A stretch of DNA of 64,000 bases from Jannaschia seosinensis (GCF_001408515.1 NZ_CYPR01000231.1:1-64000); one strand, 5' to 3'; shown: positions 22,421 to 30,821, counted from the stretch's first letter. Notes: a model not told the origin generated them from the letters alone. Numbers and translations: made by a program.

Positions 22421-23037
22421 GGCTCTGCCGACCTGCGCGTGGCGGCGCTCTCCTCCGCCTCCCAAGGGTCACGCCGATTTGGACCCAGGCGGACATAGCC
22501 GCGGGGACTTGCGGGGCCGCCGAAGCCGATTTCGGACCACGCATCGGGATGGCTGTAATAGACGCGCACGATCTCGTTCGCCAGCACTTCGCGGAACATG
22601 CGTCGGGGCGGCAGGTCATTCCATTCTGGAGCGGCGACTTCCTCGCGATCTATCGCCTTCAGCAGGGCCTCGCGCGCATCCTGCGCCAAGTCGTGAAAGG
22701 GGCGCCCATGGCACAGCCGCGCCTCGGCTTCCAGCGCCGCGAGACCGCGTTTCCATGCCTCGCGCATAGGCGGAAGGTTATCGTACCGGGTTCCGGTCGT
22801 GCGGTTCTGCGCCAGCGCCGCATCGATCCAGATGGCGATGGGTCGGTCCCGATCCGGCTGCGGCATGATCGTGTCGCACAGGGCAATCAGCACGTCCCAC
22901 AGAGCGTCGTCGAAAAACTGCCGCTCGGGCGGGTTCAGCCTCCCGGCGACCACATGGCGGGTGATGTCGTCCCAGGACGGGCTGTCTCGCTTGTCCAACA
23001 CGTCGTAGTCGGGATAGCGGCGCGGTGGAGATGTCAT
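22417..23037 (-). CDS. Gluconate 2-dehydrogenase subunit 3-like protein
   Basis: 206 residues. The segment DALWDVLIALCDTIMPQPDRD and the later DLPPRRMFREVLANEIVRVYYSHPDAWSEIGFGGPASPRGYV are characteristic of the gluconate 2-dehydrogenase subunit 3 family, the small partner of GMC catalytic subunits. Unlike the usual small subunit, I see no twin-arginine signal. The catalytic partner also lacks one, so the pair may act in the cytoplasm or be carried by the neighbouring membrane protein. It overlaps both neighbours by ATGA. Confidence 0.82.
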   Translation of the reverse strand: MTSPPRRYPDYDVLDKRDSPSWDDITRHVVAGRLNPPERQFFDDALWDVLIALCDTIMPQPDRDRPIAIWIDAALAQNRTTGTRYDNLPPMREAWKRGLAALEAEARLCHGRPFHDLAQDAREALLKAIDREEVAAPEWNDLPPRRMFREVLANEIVRVYYSHPDAWSEIGFGGPASPRGYVRLGPNRRDPWEAEESAATRRSAEP

Positions 23038-23969
23038 TCGGATGCCTCCAAGAGGTCGATTGCGGCCAAGCCCACCAGCGCAACCCCGGTAAAGCCCGGC
23101 GGGGCGGGCAGGGGCGGCGCGACCAGAAGGTTCTGCTGCCAATTACGCCAGCCACCCATGTTCCGGTGCACGCCCCATGCGTGGAAGGCCGTGCCGACTA
23201 GCCCCATCATTGCCGTCGCACCCAGCATGCGGTGTGCCAAACGCAGGCGTGTCGGCGAGGGACGGGCGGCGGCGGCACCCAGCGTCAGCGCCGCGATCGG
23301 GGGAAGGGTCACGGGAATGTACATGGCCGGATTGTGATACGCGCCCCGGAAGTGCAGCAGCGCCACCTCGGCCGTCGTGCCAAGGAGCCCGGCAACTGTG
23401 CCAATCGCGATCCAGCGCCCCCGACGGTGCGGCATCTCCGGCTCTCGCCGCTCAAGCATGGTCGCGGCCAGCCCCGCCAGCCCCGCCAGAGCCACCGAGC
23501 CGGGGGCGCCGATAGGCGCGGCGTAGAACAGGTTCGACCAGCACACGCCCCCGGGCCGGTCCAGGATGTTACGGGCATGAAAGGCATGGCCTGCGAGACC
23601 CACGCCCGCCGCCGTCAATAATAAGCCTTCGCGCAGAGGCCGGGGCATGGCCGCTTGCATTGCCGATGCAGCCAGTGCCCCAATCGAGGCGGCGGGCCCG
23701 AGATACATCTCCCACCGGTGGAACCCTCCACGATAATGTTCGGTTGCGCCGTCGATCGCCGCGCTCGCCGCCAGCAGCATTCCACCTTGTCGCGCCCGCC
23801 GGGCGGCGGGCTGTCGCGCCGTCTCGACCGGGAGGGCGGAGCCCGGCTGTGGGCGAGGCTGTGGCCGGCGCGCGGCCCATAGGCCCGCACCGACCAGACC
23901 GGCCAATGCCAACGCCGTCGCGGCGCCTGCCAAGGGCGAACGCTCGCGCGGAGGAGCGAATGATGTCAT
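23034..23969 (-). CDS. Multi-pass membrane protein in GMC operon, function unknown
   Basis: The 311-residue alanine/glycine-rich protein has an N-terminal hydrophobic segment (residues about 12-30) and roughly seven further predicted spans. Paired histidines occur in GLAGHAFHARNIL and LVGTAFHAWGVHRNMGGW, in two similar repeats (GHAFHA / GTAFHA). This suggests an internal duplication and possible haem or quinone contacts. I know no named family with certainty. Its position between an enolase-superfamily gene and the GMC pair, overlapping both by 4 bases, suggests it anchors or accepts electrons from the dehydrogenase in place of the missing cytochrome c subunit. That role is inference. Confidence 0.65.
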   Translation of the reverse strand: MTSFAPPRERSPLAGAATALALAGLVGAGLWAARRPQPRPQPGSALPVETARQPAARRARQGGMLLAASAAIDGATEHYRGGFHRWEMYLGPAASIGALAASAMQAAMPRPLREGLLLTAAGVGLAGHAFHARNILDRPGGVCWSNLFYAAPIGAPGSVALAGLAGLAATMLERREPEMPHRRGRWIAIGTVAGLLGTTAEVALLHFRGAYHNPAMYIPVTLPPIAALTLGAAAARPSPTRLRLAHRMLGATAMMGLVGTAFHAWGVHRNMGGWRNWQQNLLVAPPLPAPPGFTGVALVGLAAIDLLEASE

Positions 23970-25078
23970 GCCGGCCCCTCCGGCCAGATCCGCCAGCGCT
24001 CGGCATCCGCACGCCTCAGGTCCAGCCCCAGACCCGGGCGCGACAGGTCGGGCGCGACGAGGCCCGCACGAGGTTCGGGCGCGCCGTCGAAGAACATCTT
24101 CTCGAGGCGCACGTGATCGGCGAACCACTCCACGTTACGAATTTGCATCGCTGCGCAGCAGACATGCAGGTGCAAGGCCGGCGCAGTATGGCTCGACAAC
24201 GGCAATTCATGTGCGGCCGCCAGTCCATCCGCCATCAGAAACTCCGTGAAGCCGCCGCAGCGGGTCGCATCCGCCTGCAACACGTCCACGGCGTCCGCCG
24301 CAATTAACCGGCGAAAGTCAGAGAGGGTCCAGGCATATTCGCCCGACGCGACCTCCATGCCGGCGGGCGCGCGGTCGCGGATCAGGCGCAGCCCGTCCGG
24401 GTCCTTCTGCGACACCGGCTCTTCGAACCAGGTGACGTCATGCGCCGCGGCGGCCTCGGCGAATGTCAGCGCCTGCTTGCGGCCATAGGCGCCGTTCGCG
24501 TCGACATAGAGCGCGACGTCCGGTCCCACCGCTTCGCGCGCCACCCGGACGCGGTCGACATCGCGGCCCGGCTCCCGACCGACCTTCATCTTGACGGCGA
24601 GCAGTCCTCGGTGCGCCCAGCCACCGAGTTGCGCGGCCAGTTCGTCGTCGGATTGAGAGGTGAAGCCACCGCTGCCATAGACGGGAACCGCGTCGCGCCG
24701 CCCGCCCAGCAGCGTGACGACCGGCAGATCCAGCAACTTCGCCTTCAGGTCGTGCAGCGCCACGTCGCAGGCGGCCATTGCCGAGGAGGCGATCCCGGTG
24801 CGCCCGAGATTGCGTGTCGCCCGCGCCATCGCATCCCAGCAGGCGCGGGTGGACAGCACGTCCATGCCCCGCAACACGCCCGCCAGAACGTCGGCGACGA
24901 TTAACGCCGCCGCCGTGCCGGTGTAGCTGTAGCCGATACCGGATAAGCCACCGGCCCGGATGGTCACAAGCACCATCGTGGTCGCATCCCATTCGAGCGT
25001 ACCGTCCGATTGAGGCGCCTCGGTCGGCACGCGGAACGCCTCGGCGTCGATCGCTTCGATGGGGATCCGCTCGGCCAC
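23966..25078 (-). CDS. Mandelate racemase/muconate lactonizing family protein
   Basis: 370 residues of the enolase superfamily. The N-terminal capping domain is followed by a barrel with LAVKMKVG (K-x-K, about residue 162), VDANGAYG (first metal aspartate), WFEEPVSQ (glutamate), VASGEYAW (glutamate), QADATRCGG (aspartate) and LSSHTAP (histidine). The K-x-K plus Asp/His pair is the mandelate-racemase subgroup pattern, which includes sugar-acid dehydratases. A sugar-acid dehydratase acting with the downstream GMC dehydrogenase is plausible. The start is GTG at 25078, 10 bases after the TPP-enzyme stop. Confidence 0.88.
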   Translation of the reverse strand: MAERIPIEAIDAEAFRVPTEAPQSDGTLEWDATTMVLVTIRAGGLSGIGYSYTGTAAALIVADVLAGVLRGMDVLSTRACWDAMARATRNLGRTGIASSAMAACDVALHDLKAKLLDLPVVTLLGGRRDAVPVYGSGGFTSQSDDELAAQLGGWAHRGLLAVKMKVGREPGRDVDRVRVAREAVGPDVALYVDANGAYGRKQALTFAEAAAAHDVTWFEEPVSQKDPDGLRLIRDRAPAGMEVASGEYAWTLSDFRRLIAADAVDVLQADATRCGGFTEFLMADGLAAAHELPLSSHTAPALHLHVCCAAMQIRNVEWFADHVRLEKMFFDGAPEPRAGLVAPDLSRPGLGLDLRRADAERWRIWPEGPA

Positions 25079-25088
25079 GGGCGCGGGA

Positions 25089-26858
25089 TCAGGCCCAAGA
25101 CCGTTTGATGGATTGCTTGACGATGGCGTAGCTGTCTGGGTCGCCCTTCAGCAACGATTTCGCAAAGCTCTTGGCCTGCGAATAGGTGATGTGCGGCGGC
25201 AAAGATGCCATGTTTGGATCCACCACGGCATCGATCACCACCGGCCGGTCCGCACGGAGCGCCTCGTCCCACGCGGGACCGACCTGCTCTGGCCGATCGA
25301 CGCGAATGCCTCTCAGCCCAAGCAATTCGGCATATTGCGCATAGTTCAATTGCGGTACGTTCTGTGTCTCCTCAACCTTGGGGAAGCCGCCCATGGCCCG
25401 CAATTCCCACGTCACCTGATTGAGGTCGCCGTTGTTCAGGACGCAGATGACCATTCGCGGATCCTGCCATTGCTGCCAATATTTGGCGGCGGTGATCAGG
25501 CTGCTCATGCCGAGCATCTGCATCGCTCCGTCGCCGACAAAGCCGATCGCCACCCGGTCGGGGTGACAGAATTTGGCGGCCGTCGCGTAAGGCACGCCCG
25601 GGCACATTGTCGCCAGCGTTCCCGACAGGGAGGCCATCTGTCCACGCCGGAACTTCATGCCGCGCGCGAACCAGTTGGCGGAGGAGCCGGAATCGGCGGA
25701 GACGATCGCATTGTCCGGCAGACGGTCCGACGCCTCCCAGAACAAGAGCTCCGGATTGATCGGGTCGGCGGACAGGTGCGCGCGTTCCCGCTCGCCCTCC
25801 CACCAATCGGTGATCTTGCCCTCCAGGCTTTCGCGCCAGCTGCGGTCCTCCTTGCGTTTCAGGTAAGGCAGCAGCGCGCGCAGGGTCAGAGCGGCATCGC
25901 CGACGAGGTTCGTGTCCATCGGGTAGCGGATCGACAGCATCTTCGGGTCAAGGTCGATCTGCACGCCCCGCGCCTGGCCCTCCTCGGGCAGGAACTCGGA
26001 ATAGGGGAACCCCGAGCCGACCATCAGGAGCGTGTCGCAATCTTTCATCATGTCCCACGATGGACGCGTGCCCAGAAGCCCGATCTGGCCCGTGACGAAT
26101 GGCAGGTCGTCGGGCACAGCCGCCCGTCCCAGCAGGGCCTTGGCGACGCCGGCGCCAAGCACTTCGGCCGTCTCGATCACCTCGTCGGTTGCATTCAGTG
26201 CGCCGGCACCGACCAGCATGGCAACCTTCTTGCCGCTGTTGAGAACCTCCGCCGCCTCGCGCAGCTGTTCTTCTCCCGGCACGATACGCGGCTGGGCGTA
26301 ACCGATGCCGGAATGGATCGTGCCATGCTCCTGCGGGGGCTCTTCGTGGGGCATCTCCTGCACGTCGTTGGGAATGATGAGGCATGTGACGGTCCGCTCC
26401 GCCTTGGCGATGCGCAGGGCCCGGTCGATCAGGTGGCGCATCTGCTGCGGTGCCATGCAGGTCTGGACGAAGTCTCCCGCGACGTCCTTGAAGAGCGACA
26501 TCAGGTCGACTTCCTGCTGGTAGTGCCCGCCCATGGCCGCACGGCTCTGCTGTCCCACGATCGCCAGGACCGGCTGGTGGTCGAGCTTGGCATCGTAAAG
26601 ACCGTTCAGCAGGTGGATTGCGCCGGGTCCCGAGGTGGCGAGGCAGACGCCGACATCTCCTGTCCACTTGGCGTGGCCGCAGGCCATGAAGGCGGCCTCT
26701 TCCTCGTGCCTCGTCTGGACGAATTCAAGATTCTCATCCAGCCCCGTCTCCATCGCCCCGACGATGCCGTTGATCCCGTCGCCGGGGAACCCGTAGATCC
26801 GCCGGATTTCCCATTCCTTCAGACGCTTCAGTAGGAAGTCGGCGACAGTATCAGCCAT
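25089..26858 (-). CDS. Thiamine pyrophosphate-dependent enzyme, pyruvate oxidase-like
   Basis: 589 residues with the three-domain TPP oxidase/decarboxylase plan. The N-terminal PYR domain has RIYGFPGDGINGIVGAM and the activating glutamate in RHEEEAAFMACGHAK. The middle domain includes VGSGFPYSE. The C-terminal TPP/Mg motif runs from GDGAMQMLG to VLNNGDLNQ. It is closest in style to PoxB-like pyruvate:quinone oxidoreductases but is usually only named 'TPP-requiring protein'. The substrate is probably a 2-oxo acid. First gene of the apparent five-gene operon running to 20783. The PPC-domain gene upstream ends... on the same strand 43 bases downstream of nothing else, so it may belong to the same transcript. 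Confidence 0.85.
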   Translation of the reverse strand: MADTVADFLLKRLKEWEIRRIYGFPGDGINGIVGAMETGLDENLEFVQTRHEEEAAFMACGHAKWTGDVGVCLATSGPGAIHLLNGLYDAKLDHQPVLAIVGQQSRAAMGGHYQQEVDLMSLFKDVAGDFVQTCMAPQQMRHLIDRALRIAKAERTVTCLIIPNDVQEMPHEEPPQEHGTIHSGIGYAQPRIVPGEEQLREAAEVLNSGKKVAMLVGAGALNATDEVIETAEVLGAGVAKALLGRAAVPDDLPFVTGQIGLLGTRPSWDMMKDCDTLLMVGSGFPYSEFLPEEGQARGVQIDLDPKMLSIRYPMDTNLVGDAALTLRALLPYLKRKEDRSWRESLEGKITDWWEGERERAHLSADPINPELLFWEASDRLPDNAIVSADSGSSANWFARGMKFRRGQMASLSGTLATMCPGVPYATAAKFCHPDRVAIGFVGDGAMQMLGMSSLITAAKYWQQWQDPRMVICVLNNGDLNQVTWELRAMGGFPKVEETQNVPQLNYAQYAELLGLRGIRVDRPEQVGPAWDEALRADRPVVIDAVVDPNMASLPPHITYSQAKSFAKSLLKGDPDSYAIVKQSIKRSWA

Positions 26859-26900
26859 GAAGTCTCTCCTCGTGTCGTTCGGGGTGGGGCAGTCGGCCCC

Positions 26901-27332
26901 TCAGATCGATAGCAGCGGAAGGCCGGTCTCCGGGTCCGCGCGTCGTTGCAGTTCCTCGGGCAGTTCGGTGACGATCACCTCCAGCGTCGGACGAACATGA
27001 GCTTCGAGAAGATGCCCGCCCCAAGCCGTGCCGTCGCGCCTCGAGACAACGACATGGGGATGCAGCCGCGCAGCCCCATCCTCGGTGGCGAAGTTGCCGA
27101 CCAGACTGACGACCTCGACCTGCTCGTCCAGATGGATGCGGTCGTAATCCTCACGGGTGGTGTCGAAGAAGCCCAGCGTCACATCCCAAAGCGCGCCCAG
27201 CCCTGCAAACTCGGCCCCAACGATGGAATGCGCCCGCGCGACGTCCAGAAGGCAAGCGCCAGCTTCCTCGTCGGTGCCGAGCACGACCACAAATTGCCGC
27301 ATGGAGGCCGTCTGGGTTTGCTTCACATGCAT
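26901..27332 (-). CDS. PPC/DUF296 domain protein
   Basis: 143 residues forming one PPC domain. The visible pieces are MRQFVVVLGTDEEAGACLLD, GLGALWDVTLGFFD, VVSLVGNFA and the metal/ligand histidines in LHPHVVVSRRDGTAWGGHLLEAHVRPTLEV. Plant relatives are fused to AT-hooks and bind DNA. Bacterial stand-alone forms have unknown function. The ATG at 27332 is preferred because relatives begin near MHVKQ. An upstream extension of the frame lacks a ribosome site. It reads into the TPP-enzyme gene 42 bases later. Confidence 0.8.
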   Translation of the reverse strand: MHVKQTQTASMRQFVVVLGTDEEAGACLLDVARAHSIVGAEFAGLGALWDVTLGFFDTTREDYDRIHLDEQVEVVSLVGNFATEDGAARLHPHVVVSRRDGTAWGGHLLEAHVRPTLEVIVTELPEELQRRADPETGLPLLSI

Positions 27333-27643
27333 CTGAGCAGCCCTCGAAGGTTCGGGACGCGTGGAACCGACGTTTGCAGGGTCGGAGCGCGCTTCACACA
27401 TGATCTCAAACCGGGAGATTGCGGAGAAGTTCCTTGCGCGCCTGCCGTTCGCGAAGCGCTGCAAGGCCCGCGGCGCAGCCATATTGCGTGACCCAGCCTG
27501 TGGCGGCCGGTGGTCATCTGTTGCTCGTCTCGTGCCCGAGATTCTGTAGGCAGTCCGGTCCGTCCGTTTGCAATGCCGGACAGCCTCGTCGGATGCGGCG
27601 GGAACAACCCGTCACCCGTATCTCTCGGGGACAGCTGCGGCAC
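27333..27643. other. Gene-free stretch between PPC and DUF2267 genes
   Basis: About 310 bases upstream of the PPC gene. I see one modest inverted repeat, GTCCGG (27553-27558) with CCGGAC (27576-27581). A 62-codon rightward frame (27361-27549) has no ribosome site or recognisable product. It probably carries the promoter for the PPC gene and operon. No clear sigma-factor motif was found. Confidence 0.5.
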
Positions 27644-28072
27644 TTACCGCTGCGGGAAGAGTTCCCGGACCTCTTCGGGCACCAGATGGATCACCTGCTC
27701 CATCTCCCCGCCGGAAACGTGCCGGTCCATCGCCGCGAATACCGCGCGCGCCGCTTCTTCCGGGTCCATCGGGGGGGCACCTTCAAGCGCGCCGGAGACC
27801 CTCTGCAGGAACTCCTCTCGCGATCGAAAGACATCGGGCTTTCCCGCGGGTCGGTAGTCTTCCCAAAATATGCCGCGAACCAGCGTCGGCAGGTGCGAGG
27901 CAAGGTGGAAGGCCTCTTCAATCATCAGCCGGTCGCGCAGGGCCCAGAGCACGGAGCGAAGCGCATGGAACTGGCGCTGCTTATCGGGGCCTATGGCGTC
28001 GCCGATGTCGTTAAGCCAATCGTTGGTCTTGTGCAGTGTACGGTCGAAATTCTCCAAACCGGTCTCGGACAT
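27644..28072 (-). CDS. DUF2267 domain protein
   Basis: 142 residues beginning SETGLENFDRTLHKTNDWLNDI, with ALRSVLWALRDRLMIEEAFHLASHLPTLVRGIFWEDYRP and a C-terminal half ending HLVPEEVRELFP. This is the helical DUF2267 fold (two similar halves). The function is unknown. The family is often found beside DUF892, CBS and other general-stress genes, as here. Confidence 0.82.
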   Translation of the reverse strand: MSETGLENFDRTLHKTNDWLNDIGDAIGPDKQRQFHALRSVLWALRDRLMIEEAFHLASHLPTLVRGIFWEDYRPAGKPDVFRSREEFLQRVSGALEGAPPMDPEEAARAVFAAMDRHVSGGEMEQVIHLVPEEVRELFPQR

Positions 28073-28114
28073 GGGGATCTCCTGTACTGAAGATGAAATA
28101 GGTCCGGGAGGCGC

Positions 28115-28606
28115 CTACTGCGCGGCCCCGGGATTGACGTCCTGCTTCGCAAGCTCGGTCAGCAGGTCATCGGCCGCCTTTTCCTGATCGAGGATCGCGA
28201 GCAATTCGCTTTGGTCCTCGTCCAGACCAAGCTGCTTGGCCCAGCAGGCCAGCGTGCCGTAGGCGGCGATCTCGTAATGCTCGATCCGTTGCGCCGATGC
28301 GATCAGGCCCGCGTCACGCAGGGCCGGGTCGTCGAGCATCCCGCTCCATTTCTCGCTCTCCTCGATCAGCCGGCGCATGGACTGATCCTGATGTTCCCCA
28401 GGATTGACCTCATGCCGCTTGAGGATCGTCTCGACCCGGGCGAGTTGCGCACGCGTATCGACGAGATGACCTTCAAGCGCCTGCTTAAGCGTCTCTGACG
28501 CCGCCGCATCGCGCATCCGGGGGAGCGCATCGACGAGCTGGCTCTCGACGGAGCACGCTTCCTGCAACTCCTGAAGGTACATCTCGCGGAAAGAATTGAT
28601 TTTCAT
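28115..28606 (-). CDS. DUF892 (YciE-like) ferritin-like protein
   Basis: The 163-residue four-helix bundle has ferritin-type ligands: YLQELQEACSVESQL, ALEGHLVDTRAQLARVE, RIEHYEIAAYGTL and LLAILDQEKAADDLLTELA. YciE-type proteins are linked to osmotic and oxidative stress and may bind a di-iron or di-zinc centre. The ATG at 28606 has GGAGAT 4 bases upstream. It lies in the stress-type cluster, about 40 bases before the DUF2267 gene on the same strand. Confidence 0.85.
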   Translation of the reverse strand: MKINSFREMYLQELQEACSVESQLVDALPRMRDAAASETLKQALEGHLVDTRAQLARVETILKRHEVNPGEHQDQSMRRLIEESEKWSGMLDDPALRDAGLIASAQRIEHYEIAAYGTLACWAKQLGLDEDQSELLAILDQEKAADDLLTELAKQDVNPGAAQ

Positions 28607-28660
28607 GTTGATCTCCGTCGCATGGCTCGCGGGATGCCACGCGGACATCCTGCGACTAGA

Positions 28661-28906
28661 TCAGTTCACAGCGGCAGGCGGAGGCGCCGTGACCGGAGCG
28701 GCCCAAGGCCACGCAATCACGATGAGTCCCAACCAGAACAGAAGCAGGATCAAGAGAATGCCGAGACCCGCGCCTGCGGTGGGGTAATAGCGATAGGCCC
28801 CTCCGCTGCGGTAGGGACGGCGATTGCGCGTGTAGCCCCAGCCGGGCGCCGCGGCGATGGCGAAGAAGAAGAGCAGGATGAGGAGCCAGAACCAGAACAC
28901 GTCCAT
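28661..28906 (-). CDS. Small two-span membrane protein
   Basis: 81 residues: an N-terminal membrane span (FWFWLLILLFFFAIAAAPGW, residues about 4-23), a short tyrosine/arginine-rich loop (RRPYRSGGAYRYYP), a second span (LGILLILLLFWLGLIVIAW) and a proline-rich tail. It is not a family I can name. It lies between the CBS and DUF892 genes on the same strand and is probably a stress-type envelope protein. Confidence 0.65.
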   Translation of the reverse strand: MDVFWFWLLILLFFFAIAAAPGWGYTRNRRPYRSGGAYRYYPTAGAGLGILLILLLFWLGLIVIAWPWAAPVTAPPPAAVN

Positions 28907-28925
28907 TCGTGAATCTCCGATTAGG

Positions 28926-28946
28926 GCGGGCCATATATCGGCCCGC
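28926..28946 (-). other. Perfect 7-bp hairpin between CBS and membrane protein genes
   Basis: GCGGGCC-ATATATC-GGCCCGC, no T-tract on either side. It may stabilise or partly stop the transcript between the two genes. Confidence 0.4.
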
Positions 28947-28983
28947 GGTGAGCGTCGGCGTTACGGGGTGAGAGACAGGCGGG

Positions 28984-29406
28984 TCAGAGTCGCTCTTGCT
29001 GTGTCGGCTCCGACACTTCCTTCACGGGATGCTCGGTAATTCCGGCGCGCGCGAGATCGGCGATCGCCACAATACCCACGAGGCGCTTGTCGCGATTGAG
29101 GACGGGCAGGCGCCGCACCTTGTGCTCCGCCATCACGTCCGCGGCGCGCTGGGCATCCTCGTCGTCGAAGCAGTAATAAACGCCTTCGGACATAACCTCC
29201 CGGACCGTGCAATTGCCCGGAGCGAGGCCTGCCGCGACGCCGCGAGCGATGATGTCGCGGTCGGTAACCATCCCCACCAGACGGTCGTTCTCGCCCACCG
29301 GCAGCGCGCCGAGATCCTCATCGCGCATGCGAATGGCGGCATCGCGGGTTGTCGTGTTCGGGTCGATAATCTCGACACCAGACGTCATCAGATCACTGAT
29401 ATTCAA
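28984..29406 (-). CDS. Two-CBS-domain protein
   Basis: 140 residues: paired CBS domains, ISDLMTSGVEIIDPNTTTRDAA through GMVTDRDIIARGVA, then TVREVMSEGVYYCFDDEDA through LVGIVAIADLARAGI. Such pairs bind adenosine ligands (AMP, ATP, SAM) and sense energy state. The start is TTG at 29406, because GGAGG lies 8 bases upstream and the product then starts like its relatives. It heads the stress-type cluster, and an EcfG-like promoter lies 38 bases upstream. A second CBS-pair protein is at 41706. Confidence 0.82.
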   Translation of the reverse strand: MNISDLMTSGVEIIDPNTTTRDAAIRMRDEDLGALPVGENDRLVGMVTDRDIIARGVAAGLAPGNCTVREVMSEGVYYCFDDEDAQRAADVMAEHKVRRLPVLNRDKRLVGIVAIADLARAGITEHPVKEVSEPTQQERL

Positions 29407-29443
29407 TGGAATATCCTCCAGTATGTGGGGGTCTTGCAAGGCT

Positions 29444-29468
29444 AACAACCGGTTCGGCCCGTTGTTCC
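29444..29468 (-). promoter_or_regulatory. EcfG-like general stress promoter
   Basis: On the reverse strand: GGAAC, 17 bases, GTT. This fits the alphaproteobacterial EcfG consensus (GGAAC-N16/17-GTT). Transcription would start about 30 bases before the TTG of the CBS gene. Single-site matches of this length can arise by chance, but the downstream genes are of the kind that sigma factor controls. Confidence 0.5.
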
Positions 29469-29776
29469 GTTTCGGCCTCAACTTTCGAATCGCCGCCAGC
29501 GGCCGGTGCGCCGGAATGGGGGTCGCGTTCGGCAGACGGTCGGGTGCAGGCGAAAAGCGTAGGAACGGGCGGAACGCAGATCGGGAGCGCAATGCCGGTC
29601 CCTTTGCCAAGCCATACCCGGCGGCCCGAATGGGGCCGCCTTCCTCACAAGTCTTGGCCCGGCCGAAGGGGCGCATTAGGGAAAGGACGAACACCACGGC
29701 GAGGGGTGACGTTTATGAATGTGCAAACGGCTCCCTGCGCCAACACCTTGGGTCGATGAGCACGCGATTGAGGGAC
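29469..29776. other. Gene-free stretch with one strong hairpin
   Basis: About 300 bases between the divergent CBS and phosphatase genes. It contains a perfect hairpin GGCGGCCC-GAATG-GGGCCGCC (29620-29640) followed by TTCCTC on the + strand. This could end a small rightward transcript, but the T-tract is weak. No coding signal was seen. Confidence 0.45.
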
Positions 29777-30298
29777 ATGCCGCCGCTCTACATCCTTCGC
29801 CACGGCGAGACGGAGTGGAATCGTGCCGGTCGCCTGCAGGGAACCCGCGATAGCGACCTGACATCCGAGGGACGGCGGCAGGCAGCCCGCCAGGGGACGA
29901 TCCTGCAAAGTCTCCCTCCGATTTGCCTTGCACGGACCAGTCCCCAAGGCCGCGCCGCCGAGACGGCGCGGCTGGCAGGTCTGCGGGCACAAGCCGATGC
30001 ACGCCTGGCGGAAATCGCGCTGGGCACGTGGGAGGGGCAGCACCTCGCGGACCTCGCCCCGCCGCGCGGCATCGGCTGGAAGTTCACGGCGCCGGGCGGC
30101 GAAACCCGCGCCCGTGTCGAGGCGCGACTGCGCGCGTTGCTCGACGACCTCGACGGCCCGACGATTTTGGTGACACACGGCGTCACGTCGATCTGCCTGC
30201 GCGGTCTTCTGCTGGGGGAGCCCGACCTCGACAAGCTCACCGATCCGCAGGGTACGGTGCATCGGATCCTGGACGGCCGCGAAACCGTCTTCCGCTGA
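29777..30298 (+). CDS. Histidine phosphatase (phosphoglycerate mutase-like)
   Basis: 173 residues of the histidine-phosphatase superfamily: catalytic LYILRHGETEWNRAGRLQG with the RHG motif near residue 8, the second arginine in ARTSPQGRAAETA, and the second histidine in ILVTHGVTSICLRG. Length and pattern fit a small phosphatase rather than glycolytic mutase. The substrate is unknown. The start is unclear: ATG 29777 has GAGGG very close, and ATG 29756 is seven codons earlier. Confidence 0.85.
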   Translation: MPPLYILRHGETEWNRAGRLQGTRDSDLTSEGRRQAARQGTILQSLPPICLARTSPQGRAAETARLAGLRAQADARLAEIALGTWEGQHLADLAPPRGIGWKFTAPGGETRARVEARLRALLDDLDGPTILVTHGVTSICLRGLLLGEPDLDKLTDPQGTVHRILDGRETVFR

Positions 30299-30337
30299 CT
30301 TGCGGCGCGGATCACGCTCGGCTATCCGGCAGATCAC

Positions 30338-30413
30338 GGGTGGTTAGCTCAGTTGGTAGAGCGTCTCGTTTACACCGAGAATGTCGGGGGTTCGAGTCCC
30401 TCACCACCCACCA
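30338..30413 (+). tRNA. tRNA-Val (TAC)
   Basis: Acceptor stem GGGTGGT (30338-30344) pairs with ACCACCC (30403-30409). The D-arm is AGCTCAGTTGGTAGAGC. The anticodon stem TCTCG/CGAGA encloses TTTACAC with anticodon TAC, and the T-arm is GGGGGTTCGAGTCCC. The CCA end is encoded (30411-30413). Confidence 0.97.
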
Positions 30414-30821
30414 CTTCCATCTTGGCACATGTCGGCGTGGCTCCTTCCGTTGTCGCGGTCGGGGATCTGACGTCGTGCCGATGTAACGGCGTTGCAGGTG
30501 CCGCAGGTTGTCAGATGGTTCGCGCTCGCCGGTTGGGGATGCGCCCAAGCTATCGCTGCCTCACCTCCCGGCCAAGCTATCCGGCAGAACCCCTTCAAAC
30601 GGGTGGTTTCAAGTACCCGCTAGTTCGACGAATCCCGCATCTGACTGCACGGACGTCAGGCCGGCCGCTTCAGACTTCCGCTCTGGCCCGCTCCCGTAAA
30701 AGCATGGGGCCGAGGGTTTCACACCACCGCAAATCAAACTCGGCGGCCGCGATCCCTCGACCTAATGCCCGCTGGGCACGCGGCGCATGCTCCGCCTCCT
30801 CGACAAAAGCCGACGCACGTC
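30414..30821. other. Gene-free stretch after tRNA-Val
   Basis: About 400 bases with no convincing reading frame. Imperfect pairing GGCCGAG/CTCGGCGGCC near 30709-30755 is visible. No repeat of the tRNA 3' end or integrase gene was found, so there is no sign of an integrated element. Confidence 0.45.

Noticed and set aside
27361-27549. 62-codon rightward frame upstream of the PPC gene
   Set aside because: No ribosome site, no recognisable product, cysteine/arginine-rich as expected from non-coding GC-rich DNA.
27600-27640. GGAAC on the + strand as an EcfG promoter
   Set aside because: No GTT at 16-17 bases and no gene downstream on that strand.
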